DNA of 64,000 nt from contig JACDTU010000006.1 in the NCBI GenBank assembly GCA_022376465.1, forward strand, positions 1,674,001-1,738,000, read 5' to 3'. This stretch comes from Cubamyces lactineus. Taxonomy: Eukaryota > Basidiomycota > Agaricomycetes > Polyporales > Polyporaceae. Every line of letters begins with the position of its first letter. Within the stretch, counting starts at the first letter, position 1. The notes below the pieces were generated by a model. It worked only from the letters and a program-made list of their open reading frames with translations, was not told where the DNA came from and did no database searches. Positions 32,833 to 44,807 of the stretch are shown here, in pieces. The position numbers were made by a program, and so were the translations under genes.

Positions 32833-35303
32833 TCACGCCGTTTGCGGCTGTGGCTCAGGCTGGACGTTGAGGGCAGTGAGAGTATGCAACCCCTCCGGAA
32901 TCGGAGCCTGCTTCGTCTCCTCGAGCCGTTCCTGTGACTCGAGCCGGTCGTTCGACTCCGCCTTGGTGTGCGCGTCCTGCAGCTCGGTGTCGGACGTGCC
33001 CGTCGGCGGCCCCTACAAGGCGAAGAGGGACGGATTATGTCAGCCCAACATGTTGTCACTTGAAACATGATGAACTGGAGATAGGGATCCTACGCACCGC
33101 TGCGACGCTCCAGCGGTCGAGGGTCGGGAACATGACGCGCGGGGCGGCGCCGCTGCCGGGGGATGCGACGCCCGTTGTGCCGAAGATGACGGTGGACGCG
33201 CCGTTGCCTTGCTGGGTGAGCGCGACGCGGGAGTTCAGCCTGCATGAGAATCAGCCGGTCGTCCTCGGTGAAGGGGCGGTACATTGGGATCCAGCGGGGA
33301 AATGTGAATCACTTACGCTGCGAAAAGCGATGTGGCATAGACTGGGAGACTATCGTGAGTGCCGGACGTACTACGGCGGGTGCTAGAGGTACGTACGCTT
33401 CGAAGCGATGATATTGATTCCGACATAGACCAGATTGTTCGGCTCAATAAGGGCCTACGACGGGAATCAGTACTGATCCAAAACGTCCCAGCTGCAGAGT
33501 AGAAGTGGCTTACGAAAAGGAATGCGAGCGTATTGAATACACTATATTCCGCATGTTATCTATCCCTTTTTCATGCTTTGCGGATCATATGCGAACGAAC
33601 CTTGTCAGGAGACCTGCAGCAGCGCCGGAAGACGCACTACGTCAGTAAATCCAACAGGACGTCTATGATTGAAAGGGGCATCATAGCGATCTTACCCGTA
33701 GTGATCGCATACAGGATGAGCACGTCGACTACCGAATCAGTCCTGTCCAAGTCGTGTATCTTTCAGCACCGCCACGGTACGCTGTACACTGACGACCATG
33801 GCTCGCGTACCTTCGCACCCCAGTACGGCTTTGGCGAAGGCATAGGATGAGGACAGTTGTGAGGATGCCATCGGCGGCTAGCGCGAGTCCAAACCCGACG
33901 GAGATCAGCCACTGCGGTGCCGGATATCACTGCTGTTCAGCGGGATGGTGAGCAGAAAGCGTGGCTGTGCGTACGGTGACGTGCTCGTATTTGGCGAACG
34001 TTGGTTGGATGAATCTAGAAGAGAATGGAGGGCGTAGTCAGAACAAGCACGCGTCCGAGGAGGCCTAGGTTGACACTCACGCTTCGGCTGTAGCGGCTGC
34101 GTGAGACAGAAGAGAATCGTGTCAGCATGTTACTAAGAGGCGAGATACCGTGATGAGTACATAGCGTACGCACCGGCAGAGAATGCTGTCAACATGCCCG
34201 CGGCGGTTATCGGACATGGTCAGGAATTAATATACCAAGGCCATAGAAAATGAGCTGACCCAATTCCCCGATAAGCAAGGCAATCTGTGGTACTCCGTTA
34301 ATCACTCATTCCAACCCACAGAGCGAAGGCCCACGCCTTACATACCACAATGATGACGAGGAACGTGTAGCGGCGGCCGACTGCGAAGGAATAAGTCTAC
34401 AAGAAGACTACCGAGTGTTTCCTTGAGAATTGTACCTAGATGATACACCCGCCGAACGAAAAATCTATCGCGGTGTGAGCGAGGGACACCAGGAGAGGTG
34501 ATATCTGGAATGGCTCACGTTTGACAAGCTATAATTGTGACACCCTACAATGACGGAGTCAAGCGTCGCCACATCAACAAACTGTTCTCTCGAGGTCTAA
34601 TCTGTGTCGGCTTACCGCTGAGATAGGAAGCATCTTGTCGTGGACTATCAGCGACTTGTGATCATGGTGATATGATACTACTATGCGACGCTCACATCGA
34701 TGGACCTGATACAAAAAAGCTCGAAGTGAGCACTTTTGTGATGAGCATTCCATTTTGATGTGACGACGTACCACGAGCCGGAAAGCAGTGCCAAAGGATC
34801 AAAGTAGTTGACGGCCAAGTAGTAGTAGCTGAAGCGGTATCAGGTCTGTTCTAGTTCCTAATCACTGCTCTACTAGACTTACCTCATATGCATACATAGC
34901 ACGGTGTGGAAGCTCTCGAGTATACTACGAACTCAGTTTTAGTCGCCGGAACGCCGAAGTAGTGGTACTAGCATTTACAGCACAGCAACAACCTGCACAA
35001 CATCTTCGTGAGGTGCGACAATAAAACTGTATTGGACGAATGGGCATACCACTGCCTTGAGAAAGAGTTGGTCGCCAGGAAATAGGCGTGCGTAGCGATA
35101 TGCCTGGTGCAGATTGAAGCCATACATCCTGAACGACCTCGATTAGAAAGACATATCCCCGAAGTACCAGAAGGAGTCACTGACATTAGACCGAAATAGC
35201 TCCCAAGGAGTACGGCGCCATAGGTGCTGTTGAGGGACGGAACCCCTGGAAAGCGGGATACTAGGTTCGGGGATGGAGAGCTATCGCCTGGGAGATAGAC
35301 CAT
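32833..35303 (-). CDS. DUF6534 multi-pass membrane protein
   Basis: Starts MVYLPGDSSPSP and has the family opening PSLNSTYGAVLLGSYFGLM; the two minus-strand relatives at 46284 and 49325 have the same PSLN-T-GAxLLG-x-FG core. The 3' half is clear: an exon with LIEPNNLVYVGINIIASK, a short exon with PVYATSLFAA, an exon starting LNSRVALTQQGNGAS (matching the NSLLASLNSR end of DUF6534), and a last exon of Gln/Glu-rich tail ending QPEPQPQTA before TGA at 32833-32835. The middle (33.4-35.0 kb) is cut by many short introns and I did not resolve every exon, so length is not stated. It converges with NUG1, 353 bp away. Confidence 0.65.
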
Positions 35304-36682
35304 CTTCACGGCAGAGAGGATTGCGATGTCGATGAGACGTGCATCGCAGGACCATATATGCGCGGATGGGACCTAGTAGGTTCATGCGCGCTCGTGGGTG
35401 TTGGGTCGGAATGCGAACTCAAACTCTGTCGGCACCCGAACATGAAATCGCAGCCAAGTTCTTCCAGCGAAGAAGCTCTGCAATGTACTTGACAGCACGC
35501 CACCAACTGATCCTGCCAGTGTCGGCGCCAGGCTATTACAACTCGTGTACTGACAGATGATTATCAGTGAAGCTTCGCACTTCCCTAGACTGATTTGACC
35601 TGCCGGTGTCTACGCGCTAACTCGTGCAGAACTGAGCGGCTTTCTTATGCCAGATAACCTCTTTTACCAGCGGCGCGTAGCTACATCGCGGTACATAGGA
35701 GACATATGGGTCAACAAAGCCTGGGATGTTAGTATTAGTTGTCGTCCGTAGAGAACACCGGCCAGAAATAAACCAACCGAGCAGCTCCCCGCGTAGGAGA
35801 TCACAGTGATGGATTGCGCCCAAAATAAGTGCTTGAGAGCTCTTATGCTGATGACTCACCTACGGCGGCAGCAGTCGTGTTATACAGCGCAGACGTCCTC
35901 ATCTCAGTTCGATTCCTGTGGGATATGTAGAGGTACGAGGAGGTGGTCACCGGGTGTACATAGCATTTCCTCTTTGAAAGAAGCTGTAGAAGCTGTCGGT
36001 GCCTATGGCTTCTCCGAGACCTGATTTGTGGAAGGACATCATGATGAGGGTGCGATGGCGGCTGCCCCTCGGGACGGTGGTACAAATCTTGCGCAGGCCT
36101 GTGCTTGCGCGCTTGTGGACGCTACCTCATAGACGCCCACGACTCAGTGCAACCTGTCTGCAACGTCCACGAGCATTCTACTGAACACCATTGCACCGCG
36201 CCGCGCATGCTGCTCAAAGAATACGCAGTCATCTGTCCATCGAAAAACACCTCCTGGAAGCTTGTGCAGGTCTTCGACTCGGGTCCGGCACAACTCTATC
36301 AACTTGTGCCCTAGTCGCCCGAGCCTGCTTGCTTCAGCCTTGCAGGCGGTCACACGAGGCGCTGCTCTCGAAGACGCGCCCAAACTTATCGAAGCAGCGT
36401 ACTTCTGTGATAAAGGTTCTGTCTGGGAGATGTGGGAAACTCGACTATTGCAAGCAATTGAATGCTTCCGAGCAATCCCACGATACGCCCTTCTCTCAGG
36501 TTGACAGCACGGAGCGCCTCACACCACGCTCGTGCCTCGGCCTTTTCAGTGGCGTCCTCTTGCAGCCCACAACCTGCACATTATCGTCAAACAGTTGCTG
36601 TGTACTAAAAGGTACGTAGAGGGCAGCTCATCGTCTTTGACTTGGTCGTCAGGATCGCTGATACGCACTTGCCCATGCCAGG
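35304..36682. other. Intergenic 1.4 kb
   Basis: Lies between divergent promoters of the DUF6534 gene (minus) and the methyltransferase (plus). Short open frames show no recognisable domains. No RNA gene seen. Confidence 0.45.
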
Positions 36683-37461
36683 ATGCTCCTCAAGGCCCTG
36701 GTCACCGTCTGCTGTGGAATCCTCTTCGGTGCGGCTGTTACGCCACCACAGCCTGCTGCAAAAGGTGCCGTGAAGGTGTACAAGGGTCAGCCCATAGAGT
36801 ACATCATCCGCTGGTTCGCATACTTCGTCCGGGTACGTGTCGTCACCATCTAGTCCAGCGCAACGTATGCTAGTACTGAATGATATTGAACGGTGGTCCG
36901 TAGACGGTGGTGTCGTCTGCATTCTTCGCATTCGGTGCGACTATCATCGCAGCTAGCACTCCTTCCAGTCGACTCGAGCCATATCTCCCCATTCTCTGTC
37001 CAAAAGGTGCAGACACTGCGCGGTCTCTCGCGGCGACAACTTCTGCACGGTTCATCCTCGGGGCATGCATCGTCATCTTCGGCGGTGCCCTCCGCCTCTG
37101 GTCTTTCCGCGTCCTCGGCCCGCTCTTCACCTTCGAGGTCGTGATCCACAAAGACCACCACATCGTCAAGTCCGGCCCATACGCCTTCATCCGCCACCCC
37201 GCATACCTCGGCATGATCGCTCTCACCGTCGGCGTCCACCTCATGCAGTTCGGCGCCAACGGATATGTGACGGTCTGCGACCTTTACCGTTCCCCTGCCG
37301 TCGTCTTCGTGTATATGTGGTGGCCGGGATCGGTGTTTGTGATCGTGTCCATGCTCGTGCGCTGTGCGGCGGAGGACGTGCAGCTGGAGAAGCATTTCGG
37401 AGATGAGTGGCGCCGATACCGCACGGAAGTGCCGTATGGTCTGTTGCCCTTTGTTTACTGA
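36683..37461 (+). CDS. Isoprenylcysteine carboxyl methyltransferase family
   Basis: Integral membrane enzyme family that methylates the C-terminal prenylcysteine of CaaX proteins (Ste14/ICMT) in the endoplasmic reticulum, using S-adenosylmethionine. Two exons, 36683-36832 and 36904-37461, give 235 residues with a hydrophobic, signal-anchor-like N-terminus (MLLKALVTVCCGILFG). The conserved C-terminal block is present: HIVKSGPYAFIRHPAYLG, then EWRRYRTEVPYGLLPFVY at the very end, with the RHP and E-x-x-Y-R motifs of the cofactor and substrate site. Basidiomycetes carry several ICMT-like paralogues, so I do not claim this is the STE14 orthologue acting on mating pheromone. The intron ends GTCCGTAG just before ACGGTGG, in phase 0. 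Confidence 0.88.
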
Positions 37462-38247
37462 TCGGTCTGCGACCAGCCTGCGTACAGTATGTCTTGTTGT
37501 GCATTGATTCTTGCTGACAGGGACGATCGAGGAATCTTGTGCGGTACTGAAGACGACCTGCACTGGGATATACTTGGATGCCCTGTTGATGTGATATAAT
37601 GTTTGTTAGGGTCCGGTTTGCATACGAGTCTCGTCTCTTGGGACGGCCTTAGAGTAGTGCAGTATTTAGTGTCGCGAATCCTGTCACTTACCACGCAAGC
37701 ATGCCTAGTACGAGCCAGGAGCGTGTACGATACATGGTTATCAATTGGTGACGTCTGCTTCGTCGAGGTGCCGCGCGGCGATTGTCCTGTATACACCAAC
37801 TCCGCACCCCGCCCTGTTCGGCAACGAGCTAGGAGGTGTTAATAGAGGTGACACCTGGCAAGGACTCATCGGACTTTTTCGGGAGTCATATTGACATGAC
37901 CCGAACGAGATGCAGTGGAGAACAATTGATTGAAGCGAAGGGGCATCGTACATTGCTACATGATTTGCCATGTCTGACTATAGTGCGACCTAAAATTGTG
38001 GTCGAGAGTCGTCAGGGCTCGCGTACAGTACGTTCACGAGCGTACGCACCAAGTGGATCATCATCGGTCACGACGCCGAATTTCTCCCATATGTCCTCGC
38101 AGTTCCACGTGATGACGACACTCCTCTGCGCGAGCCCCTCGACGTGCCAGTGCCCCCACTGAATGGTGCAGAGGAGCCAGAGGGGCGGGCACCCGCCATG
38201 CCCGTGTACCGGTGAACTTCCTCCGGATCGAGCCTGGGTTTCTTCGA
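37462..38247. other. Intergenic, possible pseudogene tail
   Basis: No supported gene. A minus-strand coding-like segment near 38,050-38,220 may belong to the degenerate kinase beyond it, but no frame connects them. Confidence 0.35.
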
Positions 38248-39661
38248 TTAGCCTGGCCCTTCTGCGCTCGTCTGAATCAGAGTAGACTTGATCTGCGATC
38301 TGGCCGCGATGACATGCCAGTGGGCCTCGGACCGTATTCTTTGCCGACCTGGTCGTCCAGCTTGTCCTTTCTCGACCATGAGACGGCGGTACGGTACGTA
38401 CGAAACGGACATGAATTGCCAGGTACCCTGCAAGCGTGAAGTCAGCGAACGAAAGCGTAAAAGGAGAGGCATGTGAGACTCACAGTGCGTTCGGGTTGTC
38501 GAGAACACTGGAGAGAGTTGTCCCTGGGGACGTATTTGGCAAGTTTCCAGTCCGTCAACAGACCATGCCAATTAACCGAAACCTTTCTATTCGTCTGGAC
38601 AATGCGAGGCAGGATAAAACTGTTGCCTGTGCTGATGTCGCGGTGTAGTAGTCCGAACTTCTCGTGGGCATCGCGGTGTGCTGGACGCGAAGCATGATGA
38701 GTTCTTGGCACTGTTGAGAAATACAATGGCAAGGTCGACTTACTGGTAATGCAACTCTCTATCAGCATCAAAAGCTGAGTCCCGCGCTGGAACTCATCAA
38801 GTGGAAGGCAAACCTCTGAGACAGCGATGCGATAGTGTATGAAGTGGCAAAACCCTTGTTTGTTGGTGAGGGGCCGGTCTTTCGCGGTCTCCGTAGTCTC
38901 TGAAAGAGCTTCTTCCTCACGTTGACGTTTGATCTCTGCCACTCGAACGGGTTCGACAGAGTCGCGCGCCGACGACTCGGATGCTTCATCATCCTCGAGA
39001 CCGTGTATCCTCACTGCTTGAAGGGCGAGGCGATCGTGCATTGATCACCGACGTCGCCATGAGCGATCACCGTCGGAACTACCAATCGGTGCTCGGGACT
39101 ATTCGTCATCATCGTCAGATAGTTGCCTTCGGGCTCGATGCCCACGTAGAACAGTCGCCATGAGTCCTTCACCCAGACAAGCCCCCCAGTCTGGAGGTCG
39201 AGAGCGACGTATCCTCGCGTCCCACGGCCGAACATAGACTTGGAGTCTGAATAAGGCTTCCCAACAACGAACTCACGCCCATCGGGCCCCACAAACAACT
39301 TGAAGCGAGACCACTCCGAGACAAGAGATTCGCGGAATTTCCTCCTGACAAACTCAAAGATGAGTATCGTAGGTTGAATCGCCTTGGACCGGTTTGTTGG
39401 AGCCGAACGGGCCTGGGAGCTTGCCGATGCAGCAGTAGAGGGGGCAAATGACTGTGATAGGTCGTCGTCGGGCATGTAGGGCACGTCTAGCGCCTTGTTT
39501 GCTTTCGCCCAGAGATCTATGCGCTTGTATTCAGCAGAACCCGGAGAAAGGAGAAAGGCTGTCGGGTCTGACCCTTGCTCAACAGGATCGAGAGACGCAA
39601 AGGCCCATAGAGTACGAAAAAACGAGACAGGATCCTGAGCGTAGTTCGACGCCCTCGTCAC
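38248..39661 (-). pseudogene. Broken FunK1-type protein kinase
   Basis: FunK1 kinases are a fungal kinase family greatly expanded in Agaricomycetes. Recognisable pieces on the minus strand run from 39661 downward: an N-lobe-like region (WSRFKLFVGPDGREFVVG, MFGRGTRGYVALDLQTG) to a stop at 39011; then, in another register, FCHFIHYRIAVSEVCLPLDEF; and the catalytic loop KFGLLHRDISTGNSFIL with GLLTDWKLAKYVP and QPERT, followed by GTWQFMSVSYV in a further segment. The expected N-terminal domain and an ATG are missing: the frame runs into a telomere-like tract at 39665. I found no splice pair restoring the frame near 39,010-38,950. Downstream of QFMSV the family consensus fades. An intact family member lies at 60741. 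Confidence 0.7.
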
Positions 39662-39664
39662 GAG

Positions 39665-39681
39665 AACCCTAACCCTAACCC
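39665..39681. repeat. Short telomere-like tract (CCCTAA)n
   Basis: AACCCTAACCCTAACCC, nearly three units of the TTAGGG telomere repeat used by most fungi. It lies 3 bp beyond the truncated 5' end of the FunK1 pseudogene. Confidence 0.75.
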
Positions 39682-39952
39682 GTTCACCCCTGGCTGGGGC
39701 TAGGCGTTTACTCCCATCATGTTACGAGCGCCGAGCACAACTCTGCCGTAACCTACCAGACTATCTGGACCTTCACTCTGGGCTCTTCGCTGCATCGAGT
39801 CGCTTTTCTCAAAGAGTACGGATCAGGGAGGTACAGTACAAACAGTGCACCAACAATGACTATCCGGGCTCATTCTTGCCAATTCAACCATACTGAGCAG
39901 GAGACGTCCTGACTCCTAAGTGCTGTTCAAGCCACATACGACCGCATCGACA

Positions 39953-40725
39953 ATGTCGCTTTCGTCACTTCCTCCTGAGCTACTCCTTTCAATCTTCCAG
40001 ACCTACGCACCCGAGGCTCATCGAACATGGCTTGCATCCGTAACCACGCTTTGCAAAGCCCTAAACCCGGTCGTCGAATCTGTCCTCTACCGGGATGTAA
40101 CGATTACCTCGGATGAAGGTATCAGGATGTTTTGCCGCACAATCGCGAGTGAGCCATCTCGGAGCGTTGCTGTGCGCAAGCTTGCTCTAGTCTTCCACTC
40201 TACTACTGCATCTCCGCCTGTCGACGCCATTCTGAGATCCGCGTTCCTATCCCTGGTCAACCTCACCTGGCTACAGCTAGACATATCAATTTCGCCCTCA
40301 GGCTATCTGGCTTCGCTTGTGCCAGTGGATGCGCCTTTCCGGCTACGCTCACTTTCTGTCATGAGCTGGCACTATCAATCCTTCCTCGAGGACCTCATCG
40401 CAAGCCAACCTTCTCTCGAGACGTTGACCATTGGTTTCGGGGGGGATTGGGGTGTGTCCAAGCATCGCGTCTGGATATTCCCTGCAGCGTTCGCGCGCTC
40501 TCGGTATCATCACGTGAATCCTTGACTTTCTACAGTCGCTTTCGCTTCTCAAATCTCACATGCCTGACCCTTCACCGCGGCACCACGCATCCCATGACGA
40601 CATTCGATCTTTCTCCTAACTTGGAGAGACTCTTGTTTCAATCAATCTATTTCATTGCGACCTATCTGCCGACGGGAGCAGAAGGAAACTTGTTCCTGGA
40701 CAACGGCGGTGCACAAGGGCTGTGA
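39953..40725 (+). pseudogene. Broken F-box/LRR-like paralogue
   Basis: Begins MSLSSLPPELLLSIF with an F-box-like start and a WLASVTTLCKALNPVVESVLYRD stretch closely resembling the intact gene at 12190-13619, followed by leucine-rich repeats. At the G7 run near 40439-40445 the leucine-rich sequence jumps by one register: the first frame ends at 40525, while the better-matching continuation (FSNLTCLTLHRGT, FDLSPNLERLLF) lies in the frame that closes at 40725. Even allowing for that, only about 260 residues are present against 434, so it is also truncated at the 3' end. A sequencing error in the G run would explain the shift but not the truncation. Confidence 0.65.
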
Positions 40726-41190
40726 CATAGGCACCCGTGTTCTACGGAGAGTGTGCATGTCCGTACATACCCAGAACGACCCTGCTGATGATACTCGTGC
40801 CAAGTGATTTGGGATCGTCGTTCTCTAAACCGAGGCCTACAGGGAGCGCTTGAACACAAAAGCCGAAACACTAACATACGCGAAAGCTGTTTCCTATTGC
40901 GCTCTCATAAATGAGGTGTCCCACGCATCGGAGGTACAGTGGGAGCTCACCTGAGCGTGAGAGCGAACCATGAAGAGTGAAGATAGCATAGGTATGCTTC
41001 GATCTGCAGACCCTAGCTGAGAATGAGTGGCGTTCAATGAGGGGGAGGGCAGTCCGTAGAAGCTGATGATGATCTATGGGGTAGTAATCAATCATGAGGT
41101 ACACGAAACGTAAGAACATCTATAGCGTGCTGTGCGTGGAAGCTGATATCGTGCATAATGAAAGCCTGCTTGGTTTGCAGCGCGACTCGA
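40726..41190. other. Intergenic, no gene seen
   Basis: Gap between the F-box remnant and the 3' end of the minus-strand DUF6533 gene. No repeats or RNA genes recognised. Confidence 0.45.
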
Positions 41191-43028
41191 TCAGGCTGGA
41201 ACGGTGTTACTCGCGCCCTCCGCCGGCGTCTTCTCCCAATTTGTTGCGTTACCCTGCTCCTCGGCTCTCGCAGACGTCCTTCCATCTCTCGCTGCGTCGT
41301 TCGGATGCTCCTCAAGCTCGGGATGCGTCCACAAGGAGTGCTCGAGCGTTCCACCTAGCGAATCGAAAAAGTTGCTTGTGAACACGATCGGCTCGTGTTG
41401 CCCGCCGCCTGACGAAAGGCCAGGCGTCGCATGCCATGACCCAGGACCGTCGAGCCCAGCGCGAGATGGTTGATCTGTGCCTCGCTCGCCGATGTCCCGC
41501 AGGTTCATTATGAAGCGCGAGATCAGGATAGAAGTGAGGCTGGTGTCCGTGGCAGAGGGTGGCAGTAAGGCTGTTGAACTTATGAGCAGAGAGTATCAAG
41601 ACGCACACATCGGCTACGTCGCCCAGAAAGGAGACTTTCTAAAGTGACGTGTGGTGTTGGTCAGCATCGGCGAGGCTCATTCGAAAACGAGTTGGCAACT
41701 CACTGCGACATAGTTCATCATGATATGAAGAGAGTTGAGGATAAGCATTGTTCTGTGCACGAGGTGTTAGGCCGTCCACACGTATGAAGCTTAGTCGACG
41801 TACCCAAAGTATATAGTACCTAGCGGCACAACCATGTTAGAAATGCTGCACGGGTTGTATCGAGCAGATTTGTTACGAACCATCACGGAGAAGAAGATCG
41901 ACGAGGGACGTGGCAACGCGTGCATCGTCCGCAGATTTCTTAAATCTGTACGTCTTCCACCAAGTCACTGCTATGATAACGGCATCTGCCGTCATGAGCG
42001 GGACTCTCGATATCAAGACCACTGTCGGACACGGAGATGAGCTGCAAGCGCGATACCACGACCAATAGTGCTCACATCTGGAGAAAGGGAGTCAGAGATC
42101 AAAGCTTCTGTGTGAGCGGCAGCGGGGAACCTACATATTGTGCGTAGCCAGCGAGATGGTGTTGTCAAACGAGCAGTTGTATGGAGGAGGCATATTGACG
42201 GGGAACTCGAACGGGATGTTGTACTGATCGAGTTCGATCTGCGTGAGCCCATATCATGAAAGGGAGAAGAATGCGGGCGTACAATATTGGAGATGATAGG
42301 TCCGAGCATGAGGACGCAGACCAAGACAGCTATACGCCAGTCTCGGCCAGAGACCGCGTACACTCGCATCGTCGAGAACACTGCGGAGATGGATTGCGTG
42401 CGTTAGCCAAAATCGAAGTATGAAGTAACGCTGAGCGTGTTCTCGCCATTCCAGATAAAGTACGGCAGCAGGTTGAGGACAACGTCAATCCAAGCGAGAG
42501 CAGAGCACCTGTAAATTTGTCAGGACAAGGAGTCAGACAGTGAGAACCGGGAATTGCTGAAGATCCGAATGACACGTACATCTAGGTCAGTCGCACCCCG
42601 TCAGCACAGTCATTGCATATCACGAGCAAAGGTCTTCTGAACTCACTCGGTTCGACATTGCGGGAAAGGAGATTAGAGTAACGATGTTGTCCAAGATCAT
42701 GATGTAGCGGTTGAGGAAGTACAGCACGCTCGCGGCCGTTATCCTGCGCCGCCAGATCAACCGCACTTCGTTATTGAACGTGATGGCATATTCGTAGAAT
42801 ATGAGGGCTGATAGAAAACAGGTCAGTGGACCCCAGTACTTCAGGAATACATAATCGGGAGACAAGAAGAAGACCACTCACCAGCCTCTGCGAAGAGCGC
42901 AATGTTCGCGAGGAATCTATAATCGTTGCAAAACATTAGTCACAAGCTTGTGAGAGTACGCCAGGGGTCACTTACATGAAATAGCGATCGGCGATCTCTG
43001 CAGCCTGTACTGACTCGCTCGAAGACAT
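41191..43028 (-). CDS. DUF6533 membrane protein, copy B
   Basis: Agaricomycete multi-pass membrane protein with an N-terminal DUF6533 domain (ALIFYEYAITFNNEVRLIW). Best model has 13 exons: 42976-43028, 42882-42916, 42647-42807, 42580-42581 (2 nt), 42447-42508, 42283-42380, 42135-42223, 42076-42077 (2 nt), 41881-42021, 41804-41819 (16 nt), 41704-41752, 41607-41638 and 41191-41539. They total 1,089 nt (362 residues), an exact multiple of three. Exon lengths equal those of the paralogue at 53419-55238 except the last. The intron after 42447 starts GC instead of GT (ATG|GCGAGA). Later motifs include STMRVYAVSGRDWR, MTADAVIIAVTWWKTY, LLRDGTIYFG and a hydrophilic tail. Function unknown; receptor-like topology. 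Confidence 0.85.
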
Positions 43029-44070
43029 TGTACTACGATGCTGGGGGTGCTGAGGAGGCTACCGGGACTCTGATGGCTTGTACGAGAGGAATGGTGGCCG
43101 GAGGAGCCACAACTCCTGCTATCAGCTCTTCAAATATGGCTTCATGGCTTGTGTGCCTGTCATTATCCAGTCTATGAGCAAAGGCACCGCGCGGAGTTGG
43201 TGTAGAGGCCGTGTGTGTGTACGTACGAGATCAAATGATACGTTTCCGCTGATGTGGACGGTCGGAGGTCGCTCGGAGTCGGAGGATGGTAGGAATCAGG
43301 GGCCGCTTATGAAAGGCAGTCGCGGTTGCCGAACAGTGCCGGATACTCGTACATAGAGTATGCAGATACCTTAGTGGCTGGATAACCCTACGTCTGCTAG
43401 TGAGTCGTGTATCGGCGGAATAAGCCACTATAGCGTGTCGCAAGCGTACCGGAGGTGTAGAACAAACATACACCCGACTACATGGTAGGCATTGAGGTTT
43501 GATTCGCCGTTTTGGATATGTGAAGGCACGGCGGGTCCCGGGAGTATTGCTCGAGCTGACCAGGCACGCGATCAGCACGTACTGTAACGCGTGGCGTAAG
43601 TAGTCCCTGACGCGTTCGTGAGTGGTAGGGCGCCCATATTATCAAGGTGGCAGCAGAGATTTCCCTGAAGGATAGGATTTTTCCAATGCTGTACTGTTCG
43701 AGCTCCAGAATGTAGCTACCGAGAGCGGGCGGGAGTACTAAAATGTCCGAAGAGAGTTATTGATCATACTTCGAGTTTAAGGCGGCCAATCGACTGCCTT
43801 GAATTTTCTTGAATTTATGGGCAGACGAAGCTAGGTAGAGCTAGGTTATGACCTCAGATTGAGTGTGGCATAGGGGCTATGGTCCTGGTTTAGTGTAGTG
43901 CCAGCTCGCTGAGACTCGCACACCTCTGAGGAAAGCGATCAGACGTGGGTTAGGGTCCGCTTACATAATTGACCCAGCTTCGCGCTTTTCCTCGCACAAG
44001 TTACGGTGAACCGAGTGCTGCCTGTTTCACGGTCTCCATCTTTGTCAGTCTACCGTCTCCGAGGATTATT
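43029..44070. other. Divergent promoter region
   Basis: 1 kb between the minus-strand DUF6533 gene and the plus-strand Tse2-like gene. No gene or repeat recognised. Confidence 0.5.
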
Positions 44071-44807
44071 ATGCTTGCTACGACCCTCGTCAACTTCTCG
44101 CGCTCTCAGCTTCGGCTACAGGCTCCAAAAGCTGCTACCTGGTCCCGACTATATGCCACCGCACCCTCCGGTGGACGTCCACTGCTCGGGCGGTACAACC
44201 ACGTTCCCGTGGAGCTCGCACGCGTTCAGTCAGGGAGAAATGTCCGCCTACGCGACTATGAGACGCAGAAGGCGTTGAAGCGCTTCAGCTACGACCTCAA
44301 GCTTGTTGACGGGAAGGTCCTGCCTGCCGATGGCCCAAACTTCATCGGTAAGTCCACACTAGGATGAAAGCCATGGCGGGAGATGACGAAGGCTGAGCAA
44401 GGCGCGTGCGTGCCATGAAGGTCCGAATGGTTGCTCGCTAAGAGAACCTCTCTCGCCGACGTTCCAGGAGGTCGTACGCAACTTCCGGGGAGCTAACATC
44501 CTGGTCTACGTTCTCAAGGAGGGTGCGTGTACTCACTTGTCATAGGTTGTAGAGTCTGCTGACGTGTAACCAAAGGCACACCTCTACCGGACACGCTGCA
44601 AATCCTGCACGAGCATTCAGACCACTACTCTCTGCAGTGCACGAAGCCCATGACCCTTGATGGTGCGTGCGTTCCGCCTCTGGTCTCGCCTCGCTCATTC
44701 ATGTTCGCTGCACAGAACTGAACGCTGAGTGCACGAAGTTCATCAACGAACACGGACGCACACTCGATAAGGAGCAGTTTGATGCTGAATACCCATTCAC
44801 GATCTAA
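44071..44807 (+). CDS. Tse2-like ADP-ribosyltransferase-fold protein
   Basis: Four exons (44071-44347, 44421-44522, 44576-44662, 44716-44807) total 558 nt, 185 residues. The sequence resembles, from memory, fungal proteins carrying the Tse2 ADP-ribosyltransferase toxin domain, named after the Pseudomonas type VI effector Tse2: an LRDYETQKALKRFSYDLK stretch, a GPN turn shortly after, and HEHSDHYSLQ near the C-terminal third. The N-terminus (MLATTLVNFSRSQLRL) is basic and lacks acids, resembling a mitochondrial presequence. All introns are phase 1. No neighbour resembling the Tsi2 immunity protein is seen. Whether the fungal protein is toxic or has taken a house role is unknown. The family call rests on motif memory alone. 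Confidence 0.65.

Noticed and set aside
36850..37563. A 237-codon open frame on the minus strand
   Set aside because: It lies opposite the ICMT-family gene, whose plus-strand product has clear family motifs; the minus frame is a by-product of its codon bias.
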